Assembly: GCF_001941865.1 (NCBI RefSeq)
Contig: NZ_CP016162.1
Span: forward strand, 3,347,501 to 3,411,500
Direction: 5' to 3'
DNA: 64,000 nt
Source: Pseudomonas alcaliphila JAB1
GTDB taxonomy: Bacteria > Pseudomonadota > Gammaproteobacteria > Pseudomonadales > Pseudomonadaceae
Positions 55,524 to 64,000 of the stretch are shown in pieces (the first letter of the stretch is position 1; every line of letters begins with the position of its first letter). The notes beneath the pieces were generated by a model. That model worked only from the letters and a program-made list of their open reading frames with translations. It was not told where the DNA came from and did not search any database. The position numbers and the translations under genes are program-made.

Positions 55524-56456
55524 ATGACTGCTCCCGACTCGCTGCACGATCTGCTGCTGGGCTTGCGTACCCCGGCTGTGCGTGACCTGGCCTGGGCGCT
55601 GTTCTCGCCACCCATGCTGGGTGAGACCACGAAAGTCCAGCGTCATCCGCTACAGGCCAGTTGCTGGACGCGGCAACCGCAGCGGCTGGCTGACTGGCTC
55701 GTGCAGCAGGACAACGATTCCGGTGCCCTGCATGCCTGGCTGGCCGCGAAACCGGTGCGCCGCCTTGGCCTCTATTACGAACGCTTGTGGCAGTTCGCCC
55801 TGCATGCGGCACCGGATGTCGAGGTCGTCGCCGCCAACCTGCCGATCCGCCAGAACGGCCAGACCCTGGGCGAACTGGACCTGCTACTGCGCGACGCAGA
55901 AGGCGAACACCATCTTGAATTGGCGGTGAAGTTCTATCTCGGCACGGACGGCAGCGACGCCGCTGACTGGCTAGGCCCGGGCAGTCATGATCGGCTCGAT
56001 CTGAAACTGAGCCACCTCGCGCAGCACCAGTTACCCCTGTCTTCGCGCAGCGAGGCACGGGGAGCGCTGAACGGCCTGCAACTGGGCGAAACCCGATCCG
56101 CCTTCTGGCTCGGCGGCTACCTGTTCTATCCCTGGCCCGACGACTCCCCCGCGCCTCGCGGTGCCACGTCCGAACACTGCCGGGGGCGCTGGCTGCACCA
56201 GCGCGACTGGAATGACTTCGCCGCGACGAAGCCAGGCGCGCACTGGCAGCCGCTACCGCGACTGGCCTGGCTGGCGCCGGCTCTGGTGAATGCCGACGGG
56301 GTCTGGTCTGATGAAATGCTCCAGCAATGGCTGAGCACGTTGCGCCCGGAGGCTCAGGCGCAACTGCTGGTACGACTGGAGGAGGATCACGCCGGGGATT
56401 GGCGGGAGGTGGAGCGGATCTTTCTGGTCAATGATCAGTGGCCGACGCACTCGTAG
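55524..56456 (+). CDS. DUF1853 family protein
   Basis: The 310-residue protein contains the family segment RLGLYYERLWQFAL, then GELDLLLRDAEGEHHLELAVKFYLG, which resembles the core of a PD-(D/E)xK nuclease fold (ExDxxL...HLELAVKFY). Function unknown; a nuclease-like role is inference from this pattern. ATG 55524 follows GGGTG directly. Its TAG stop is the first part of a REP unit (TAGCCCGGATG), so the REP joins exactly at the stop. Confidence 0.86.
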   Translation: MTAPDSLHDLLLGLRTPAVRDLAWALFSPPMLGETTKVQRHPLQASCWTRQPQRLADWLVQQDNDSGALHAWLAAKPVRRLGLYYERLWQFALHAAPDVEVVAANLPIRQNGQTLGELDLLLRDAEGEHHLELAVKFYLGTDGSDAADWLGPGSHDRLDLKLSHLAQHQLPLSSRSEARGALNGLQLGETRSAFWLGGYLFYPWPDDSPAPRGATSEHCRGRWLHQRDWNDFAATKPGAHWQPLPRLAWLAPALVNADGVWSDEMLQQWLSTLRPEAQAQLLVRLEEDHAGDWREVERIFLVNDQWPTHS

Positions 56457-56513
56457 CCCGGATGCAATCCGGGACGTATGCGCCTGCAATCCCCGGATTT
56501 CATCCGGGCTACG
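56453..56513. repeat. REP-like palindrome overlapping the DUF1853 stop codon
   Basis: GTAGCCCGGATGCAATCCGG ... CCGGATTTCATCCGGGCTAC, same family as 17900-17962 and 34638-34698. The TAG stop (56454-56456) is part of the repeat. Confidence 0.9.
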
Positions 56514-56535
56514 CTTGCCCCAGAGCCTGCGCCGA

Positions 56536-57645
56536 TCAACGGCTACGTTCGGTACGCCCACCGGAACGGGCCAGATACCCTGCGCCGCTTTCACAGAGCA
56601 GCGCATCGCGTTGCACCGCCGGCAGGGCGTCCAGGCCGCCGCGCAAGGCGTAAACGCTGTAACCCAGCTGCGAGAGCAGAAACACCGCACTGCTGCTGCG
56701 TTTGCCGCTGTCGCAGTAGCACAGGTAGGTGCGTGATCGCTCCAGCAGGCGCGCCTTCAGACGCAACAGCTGCAGCGGCATATGCAGCGCTTGCGGTGCA
56801 TGCGCCTTTTCGTACTCTTCCAGCAGGCGTACGTCGAGCCACTGCGCGCCCTGCGTCAGCAACCTGGCGCCCTCGCCCAGCGACACCTCGGCCACCACGG
56901 GCGCCTTGAGCAGGGCAAAGAAATCCTGACGATCCAGACGCAACACACTGCCGGCCTCGACCATGGTCACCGTGGCATTTCGCGGCCGGTCGGCAAGCAG
57001 GGCCTCCTCGCCGAAACAAGCGCCAACCTCCAGCTCCGCCAGCACCTGGTGCTCGCTACCAGCGCCTCGAATCACCTCGGCGCGGCCGCTTTCCAGGAAA
57101 TAGCAGCAATCGCCAGTGGCACCCTCTTCGATAATCTGGCTGCCAGCCGCCAGCTCGATCTTCTGCAAGCGAGCGAGCATGTTCTGCACGTTGGCCGGCG
57201 GCACCTTGGCAAACAAGGGGTTTTCCAACAGCCGCTCCAGCCACTCGACATCGGCGCCACCCTGCTGCAGCGCCAGCAACAGGTCCTGATGCGCCAGGCG
57301 CCAGGTCAGCAGGCGATCGAGCGTGGCACTGTCGATCATCAGCACGCTGACATCGCTCACGGCGCGGGCGTCATGTAACCGCGGCAGGCCGGGCGACAAC
57401 GGGTGGCAGCTGATCTCGCTACCGGCCTGCACCCTCTGCGTCCTGCCCTCGGCATCCTGCAGTTGCAACTCGCCGGCCAGCAGATAGCAGGTCATGCGCG
57501 CCTGATCCCCCCGACGAAACAGCAGTTGCCCGGCCAACAGAGGCTGCGGCACCAGCTGGCTACGCAACTCGCGCCACTGCTGCTCGGAAAGCGCGTTGAG
57601 CGGCGTCAGGCTGCGCAGTTGTTCGGGGGTAAGGGGTTCGCTCAT
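56536..57645 (-). CDS. Two cyclic-nucleotide-binding-type domains fused to a rhodanese domain
   Basis: The 369-residue protein consists of two cNMP-binding-like domains (about 15-130 and 137-245) and a C-terminal rhodanese domain (about 255-365) with the active-site loop YCDSGKRSS, Cys present. The second domain has the fuller phosphate-binding pattern (FGEEALLADRPRNATVTM). No DNA-binding or transmembrane region is seen. It may tie sulfur transfer or redox state to cAMP or another nucleotide (inference). It has a homologue at the same place in P. aeruginosa (recalled). Start MSEPLTPEQ at 57645 follows AGGA. Confidence 0.88.
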   Translation of the reverse strand: MSEPLTPEQLRSLTPLNALSEQQWRELRSQLVPQPLLAGQLLFRRGDQARMTCYLLAGELQLQDAEGRTQRVQAGSEISCHPLSPGLPRLHDARAVSDVSVLMIDSATLDRLLTWRLAHQDLLLALQQGGADVEWLERLLENPLFAKVPPANVQNMLARLQKIELAAGSQIIEEGATGDCCYFLESGRAEVIRGAGSEHQVLAELEVGACFGEEALLADRPRNATVTMVEAGSVLRLDRQDFFALLKAPVVAEVSLGEGARLLTQGAQWLDVRLLEEYEKAHAPQALHMPLQLLRLKARLLERSRTYLCYCDSGKRSSSAVFLLSQLGYSVYALRGGLDALPAVQRDALLCESGAGYLARSGGRTERSR

Positions 57646-57667
57646 GAGGATTTCCAGGCTCCGCTGG

Positions 57668-58609
57668 TCAGACCTGAGTGTAGTCGGCGCTGGCGCCCAT
57701 CAACACCCGACGCCCTTGCAAGCCGCCAGTATGAATGAATATCAGCCGACTGCCGCGCGCAAGTTGACCGCGCTTGCAGAAATCGCGCAGCGCCATCAGC
57801 GCCTTGCCGGTATACACAGGCTCCAGCGGCACAGCGCTGGCCTGCTCAGTCTCCAGGATGAACTGGCGCAGTGGCTCGTCGAGCCGCGCAAAACCGCCGC
57901 GCGCGGCGTCGATCAGTTGGTAGCGCCGCTCCGACGCCCCGGCCTCGTCCAGCAGCCCGGCGACCTGAGTGGCGACGCCGTGATCGCTCGGTACCGCCTG
58001 CGCGCCGAACACGCGGCGCCGAACATCACCCAGCAGCACACCGGCCAGGGTGGTGCCGGTCCCCGTAGCCAGCCACCAGGCATCGAAATCAGGCCAGCCG
58101 ATATCGGCCAACTGCGCTTCGGCCATCGCCACCAGACAGCTACAGCCACTAGCGCCCTGAAGGCCCAGACCGCCCTCGCCGATCACCTGGAAACCCGAAT
58201 AGCGGGCGAGCCAGGGCGCCCAGAAGTCCGGCTGATGCCGCGCACGGTAGCCACCGTAACCCAGCCAGTGCAGCGCCATGCCCATGCGCTGTAGATCATC
58301 GACGGTCGGGGTCTGCTGCACTTCTCCACGCAACAGGCCGACGCAGGCGAAACCGAAACGCCGGCCCGCCGCGGCCAGCGCATGCAAATGATTGGAGTGC
58401 GCTCCCCCCAGACTGATCACCCCCTGCGCGCCGGCCGCAGCGGCCTGCTCAAGATAGGGCGCGAGCTTGAACCACTTGTTGCCGGACAGCAGTGGGTCGA
58501 CAAGATCCAGGCGCAGGCAAGCGAGCTCGACGCCGGCAGCCTCGAGCCAGTCCAGTTGCAGAGGTTGTAGCGGCGCCCGCGGGCGCCAGGTGGGAATCCG
58601 TATTGGCAA
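57668..58609 (-). CDS. PLP-dependent ACC deaminase/D-cysteine desulfhydrase family protein
   Basis: The 313-residue protein has the family motif LLSGNKWFKLAPYL with candidate Schiff-base lysines Lys45/Lys48, GGAHSNHLHALAAAGRRFG and the phosphate-binding ATGTGTTLAGVLLG. True ACC deaminases need specific Ser/Tyr residues that cannot be verified by eye, so D-cysteine desulfhydrase or another amino-acid lyase is as likely. It follows the coiled-coil gene by two bases, suggesting one transcript. Confidence 0.86.
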   Translation of the reverse strand: MPIRIPTWRPRAPLQPLQLDWLEAAGVELACLRLDLVDPLLSGNKWFKLAPYLEQAAAAGAQGVISLGGAHSNHLHALAAAGRRFGFACVGLLRGEVQQTPTVDDLQRMGMALHWLGYGGYRARHQPDFWAPWLARYSGFQVIGEGGLGLQGASGCSCLVAMAEAQLADIGWPDFDAWWLATGTGTTLAGVLLGDVRRRVFGAQAVPSDHGVATQVAGLLDEAGASERRYQLIDAARGGFARLDEPLRQFILETEQASAVPLEPVYTGKALMALRDFCKRGQLARGSRLIFIHTGGLQGRRVLMGASADYTQV

Positions 58610-58611
58610 GG

Positions 58612-59979
58612 TCAGCTGACGGTGCGCAGACGACTACTCGCCTTGTGCCGCGCGCAGCAGTTCGAATCACCCAGGGTGAAACGGCTGGGCGTATCGACAC
58701 GATCGATGGGAATGGCGCAGCGCTCCCCACTGGGCAAGGATGCATCGCAGCTGGGCTGCTGATAATGCGCCAACCAGTGCCGATACTGCTCTTCGGAAAC
58801 GAAGCATTTGCCAGCGGCGTAGGCCATGGGATTGTCCTGATAGCGGGCGACATCCTGCAGGGGAATGGTCAGGTGCCCGGCGCCGGGATGGTACACCACG
58901 AACACCACGCCAAGCTTGGCCAGACGATCCAACACCTGATCACCGCCCTGACTGGCGAATGCATCGCGCTCACGCTTGAGGCGTTCGATTTCCGCTTGCA
59001 ACTGGGCATCCAACTCGTTGCGATAGGCCAGTTCGACGTCGCGTATGGCGATCTGTTCCTTGTACTCCGCCACGGCCGCAGCGACCTTGGCGCGCATTTC
59101 ACCATCGTACTGCGCACGCAGGATATCGCCCTCGGTACGACCATGACGCTCGAGGGCACGCAGTTGTTGAGTCATTTCCTCACGGCTGCTCTGGAAACTT
59201 TCGGCCTGGGCGGCCAGTTGCGCCTTGAGGTTGGCGTTGAGCTCCTCCTGCTGGCGCAGCGCCTGATGCAGTCCATGGATCTGCGCCTGCAGATTCTTGC
59301 TCTGCTCCTCGCTGGCCAGTTTGAACTTGGCCAGTTCGTCTTCATGCTGCTGGGTCAGGCTGGTGATGCGCAGGCGCTGCTGCTGAATCAGCTGCGCGGT
59401 CTTGGCACGATGTTCATGATCCATCTTCTGCGCCAGTTGCTCGGCCACTTCCTTGGCCGGATCCGGCGCATACCATTTGTCTTCGGAAGCTACCTGCAAA
59501 CGCTCGGCAACCACCGACTGGGCACTGTCGTCCTCGATCAAGAGCCCGAGCTGGTTACGTTTGACCGCATCGCGCAGCAATACCAGATCGTTTTGCCCCG
59601 GCGCCAGGCTGGGGTCCCACAGGTGCATCTGGTGCCAGGACACCGGGCACTGACTGCGACAAGCCAGACGAATCGGCCCGGCGCCGAGGTCCGGGCCACG
59701 CCCGGCACGTTCGGCCAGATGTTGCAGAGGAATGTTCCAGCCCTTGTCGGGGCGACCGTCCTCGTCGAAATCCAGAAAGAAGAATACCGCCGCCCTGACC
59801 AGCAGCCGCGGGTTGATCACCACGAAGACCGCGCGCATCTGTTCGTCGGCGAACTCGGGCATGTTCACCACACCATCGAGCAAGGCTTCGAACTCAGGGA
59901 ACATCATCTGTTTGCAGATACCGCGTTCACTGAAGAACATCACGGCTTCCACCATCTGCGGCTTGTTCTGCATGCTCAT
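58612..59979 (-). CDS. Conserved coiled-coil protein of unknown function
   Basis: The 455-residue protein has a globular N-terminal domain (1-185, containing VVNMPEFADEQMRAVFVVI, FFFLDFDEDGRPDKGW and CPVSWHQMHLWDP), a long coiled coil (about 190-350, rich in Gln, Glu and Lys, e.g. QQRLRITSLTQQHEDELAK) and a C-terminal part with paired Cys (PSCDASLPSGERCAIP, DSNCCARH) that could bind metal. I do not recognise a family. ATG 59979 is used after GAGGGTCCTCA; the second ATG two codons later is equally possible. The 87-codon open frame upstream has no coding support. Confidence 0.78.
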   Translation of the reverse strand: MSMQNKPQMVEAVMFFSERGICKQMMFPEFEALLDGVVNMPEFADEQMRAVFVVINPRLLVRAAVFFFLDFDEDGRPDKGWNIPLQHLAERAGRGPDLGAGPIRLACRSQCPVSWHQMHLWDPSLAPGQNDLVLLRDAVKRNQLGLLIEDDSAQSVVAERLQVASEDKWYAPDPAKEVAEQLAQKMDHEHRAKTAQLIQQQRLRITSLTQQHEDELAKFKLASEEQSKNLQAQIHGLHQALRQQEELNANLKAQLAAQAESFQSSREEMTQQLRALERHGRTEGDILRAQYDGEMRAKVAAAVAEYKEQIAIRDVELAYRNELDAQLQAEIERLKRERDAFASQGGDQVLDRLAKLGVVFVVYHPGAGHLTIPLQDVARYQDNPMAYAAGKCFVSEEQYRHWLAHYQQPSCDASLPSGERCAIPIDRVDTPSRFTLGDSNCCARHKASSRLRTVS

Positions 59980-60754
59980 TGAGGACCCTCTGGACCAACC
60001 GGGAATACGCGCGCGCATAGTCGCGTGCCGGAGCAGCGCATACTCCGGCACTGATATCGTCCTTGATATCTGAGGCAAGTCTAGGGGAAAACCCGACCAC
60101 AGCAATGTGACTGGGTTGGCACTCACTCTGCGAGCCAGGCCGAATAGACCACCGCTTAGCGCAAAAATGTGACAAGACCGGAAAGTACGAAAGCTGCCAG
60201 CGGTCCGGTCCGCCGGGATGAGTCTTAGCCTGCCAAGCACAACTCGATCGGCGGATTCTTGCTTTTCACCCCTGCCTCACAAGCGGAATTTTGCCTATTT
60301 CAGCCCGTAGCATTGGGCTCATCCGCTCTAGAGCTTGTCGCCGCTGAAGCGCCTCCCACGGTTTGCGGTGCCCCACAATTCAGCGCGTTGGGCGGGTGCA
60401 ACCCGCCATCGCCATTCTGGCGGGTTGCACCCGCCCTACGATGTATCGGTCACCTGTGAATTGAAGAGGGGAGGCAAGCCGTGCTGGCTCAGTGAGAGGG
60501 GCTTCAGCCGCGACTGCTGTAGGGCGGTGATCCGACAACCTGGCACGTCACCTGCTCTGGCACGTACAAGCTCGCGCGCCTGTCGCGCGGCCGGACTGAT
60601 AAAAAAGACAAGAGGTCAGCCATGTTCCGCCATCACTTCACTGCCAACCCCTCATCGTTCAATCCGCTTCGCGAGTACCTATCCCGGCGCCAGAAGACTG
60701 CCTGCACAGCACTGCCGCGTCCTTAGCTAAAAATAACAACAACGGAGAATTCCC
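59980..60754. other. Intergenic region with REP unit, no supported gene
   Basis: About 775 bases. The left third should carry the promoter of the minus-strand coiled-coil gene and the right end the ribosome site (GGAGAA) and promoter of the TAXI remnant. Small open frames (60259-60459, 60335-60730) run through the REP unit and have no family or start support. Confidence 0.5.
60389..60438. repeat. REP-like palindrome, GGGCGGGTGCAACCCGCC family
   Basis: TGGGCGGGTGCAACCCGCC and GGCGGGTTGCACCCGCCCTA, matching 52638-52690. Confidence 0.88.
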
Positions 60755-61147
60755 ATGCACTTAGCCAAGCGCCTTGGCCTGCTCGCCGCTGCCGCGATTT
60801 TGGCCAGTAGCCCCAACGCTCACGCCAACCCAACCTCGATCATCATCCTTACCGGCGGTATCGGCAGCAGCGCCTATCAGTCGGGCACCATTCCTGCCGA
60901 CACCTACAAGGGCCAGGCCAACGACGTGACGACGGCGACCATTACCAACGTTCTGGTCAGTCAGACCAGCGTTTCCGACGCCGCGGCCTATCAGATGACC
61001 AAGTTGCTCTTCGAGAACCTCGACCGACTGGCCGATGCGCATCCAGCCGCCAGGGACATCAGACTGGAACGGGCGACCAGTGGTCTGCCGATTCCGCTGC
61101 ATCCCGGCGCCGAGCGCTTCTATCGTGAGGTGGGCGTTCTCAAGTAG
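60755..61147 (+). pseudogene. Internally deleted TAXI-family solute-binding protein
   Basis: The 130-residue open frame joins the signal peptide and first strand of a TAXI-type TRAP binding protein (MHLAKRLGLLAAAAILASS, then IIILTGG) to its C-terminal quarter (IGSSAYQSGTIPADTYKGQ, then AYQMTKLLFENLDRLADAHP and IPLHPGAERFYREVGVLK). Intact family members have about 320 residues, so roughly 190 are missing in frame, between ILTGG and the IGxxAYQ segment. The reading frame, ribosome site and signal peptide are intact, so a short exported protein may still be made. It cannot form the two-lobe ligand pocket. No TAXI permease gene is nearby. Confidence 0.85.
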
Positions 61148-61287
61148 CAGGCCGTTGAAAAACTACCTGCGTTGGCAATACTGCGTTAAAAACGGCCTCA
61201 AAATGCTCATTTACAACACGTAAACTGCGCTTTTTCGGCCGTTTTTGCCTTGTCTTGCCTGCCTCGCCTACGTTTTTCAACGGCCTG
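61148..61287. repeat. Extragenic repeat copy R3 with inverted ends
   Basis: Starts CAGGCCGTTGAAAAACTACC directly after the TAG stop of the TAXI remnant and ends GTTTTTCAACGGCCTG. The ends are perfect inverted repeats (CAGGCCGTTGAAAAAC) and the middle matches R1 (5461-5628) in reverse complement. About 140 bp, no coding content: the look of a small non-autonomous mobile unit or large REP composite. Confidence 0.88.
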
Positions 61288-61299
61288 GTAGAGCGCCCC

Positions 61300-61731
61300 T
61301 CAGCCCTTGGCTGCGGCGAGAAAGGGCGCCAGGCGGTGCGCCATTTCCGCGCCGAGCGCCTGCAGCCCGCTCATCGGGCGCACCATCACCTCGAACTCGA
61401 CGATTCGTCCCGACTCGTCGAAGCGAATCATGTCGATGCCCTTCAACTCGCGCCCGCCAACCTTCGCGGAAAACTCCAACACCACGCTGAGGCCGTCGGC
61501 CGTGGCCAGTTCGCGGTGATAGGCGAAATCCTCGAACACCTTGAGCGCGGTATTAAGGATCAGGTTGACCGCCTGCGCGCCCGGATAAGGGGTGTGCGCC
61601 ATGGGTGAACGGAACACCGCCTGAGGGTGCAGTAACTCGGGCAAGGCACTCAGGTCCTTGGCGGCGATAAGCTGGTGCCAGCGTTGCAGGCTGGCCACCG
61701 CAGCGGGCTGCAGTTGGGCTTCGAGGGACAT
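61300..61731 (-). CDS. NTF2/SnoaL-like family protein
   Basis: The 143-residue protein has the cone-shaped NTF2-like pattern: helix RWHQLIAAKDLSALPELLHPQAVFRSPM, then strands with VLEFSAKVGGRELKGIDMIRFDE and GRIVEFEVMVRPMSG. The fold is used by small isomerases, dehydratases and binding proteins; substrate unknown. ATG 61731 (MSLEAQL) follows GAAG; 16 upstream codons dropped. Located between R3 and fadH. It may be co-transcribed with fadH, although a terminator intervenes. Confidence 0.85.
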   Translation of the reverse strand: MSLEAQLQPAAVASLQRWHQLIAAKDLSALPELLHPQAVFRSPMAHTPYPGAQAVNLILNTALKVFEDFAYHRELATADGLSVVLEFSAKVGGRELKGIDMIRFDESGRIVEFEVMVRPMSGLQALGAEMAHRLAPFLAAAKG

Positions 61732-61765
61732 CGGGCTTCTCCTTATTATTGTCGGCCACAAACAA

Positions 61766-61788
61766 AATGCCCCGCACAAGGCGGGGCG
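61766..61788 (-). terminator. Terminator of fadH
   Basis: GCCCCGC-ACAAG-GCGGGGC stem followed on the minus strand by ATTTTGTTT, 9 bases beyond the fadH stop. Confidence 0.85.
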
Positions 61789-61797
61789 TCTTCTTGC

Positions 61798-63963
<2,166 letters not shown>

Positions 63964-64000
63964 CTAGCAATAGATGTTGGCAGCGCGGCTCGACCGACCT

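Noticed and set aside
53733..56456. 907-codon plus-strand open frame
   Set aside because: The first two thirds run antisense to the phosphatase and NAD kinase genes; high GC makes long antisense frames common. Only the part from 55524 (DUF1853) is real.
57668..58609. ACC deaminase (acdS)
   Set aside because: The family match alone does not separate ACC deaminase from D-cysteine desulfhydrase, and I could not confirm the diagnostic residues.

Overview
The window is high-GC gammaproteobacterial DNA and almost certainly comes from a Pseudomonas chromosome. Several blocks keep the gene order I know from P. aeruginosa: dapA-bamC-purC next to a tRNA-Ser, gcvR-bcp-permease-tusA-like-bepA, gdhB, moxR with the bat-type genes, and pepN-DUF2797-DUF1315-rhomboid-phosphatase-NAD kinase-DUF1853 up to fadH. 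Differences in content (a divergent alginate-like cluster, a long-type PurC, many REP-like repeats) suggest another lineage, perhaps the mendocina/oleovorans/alcaligenes side of the genus. That placement is inference; no rRNA or housekeeping tree was available.

Layout. 1-5394: the end of an exopolysaccharide operon on the + strand with algJ-, algF-, algX-, algL- and algG-like genes, in an order (J-F-X-L-G) unlike the canonical alginate operon (G-X-L-I-J-F-A). The AlgG-like protein lacks the catalytic DPHD motif. A convergent PL7 alginate lyase follows (5629-6309). About 6.7-10.0 kb: a small AT-richer defence island beside tRNA-Ser(CGA). It holds a gene with a membrane anchor and a HEPN-like motif, a CD-NTase and a Cap15-type effector (CBASS), then an RHH antitoxin and RelE/ParE toxin with a palindromic operator. 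Imperfect tRNA-tail and 20-bp direct repeats flank it, and no integrase is visible.

10.1-23 kb: core genes purC, bamC, dapA, gcvR, bcp, a permease, a TusA-like protein, bepA and the large NAD-glutamate dehydrogenase gdhB. The gdhB 3' end, terminator and a REP unit are tandemly duplicated. 23.3-33.5 kb: a DctPQM TRAP transporter with a LysR regulator, a divergent OprD-type porin, a chemoreceptor and the 5-oxoprolinase operon pxpABC. This reads as acquisition, sensing and catabolism of small organic or amino acids, but the genes are not all shown to act together.

33.6-40.5 kb: MoxR ATPase with DUF58, DUF4381, two VWA proteins and BatD in one tightly overlapped operon, followed by a duplicated batD 3' end around a REP-like element. 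41-48.2 kb: a four-gene minus-strand envelope system (DUF1302 putative outer-membrane protein, DUF1329 protein, YCF48-like propeller, MMPL/RND permease) of poorly known function. 48.8-64 kb: housekeeping and uncharacterised conserved genes, an internally deleted TAXI-type binding protein, an NTF2-like protein and 2,4-dienoyl-CoA reductase.

A recurring theme is extragenic repeats at the 3' ends of genes. At least three repeat families occur, several elements start exactly at a TAG stop codon, and two gene ends are duplicated around repeats. No CRISPR array, rRNA operon, complete insertion sequence or prophage was seen.
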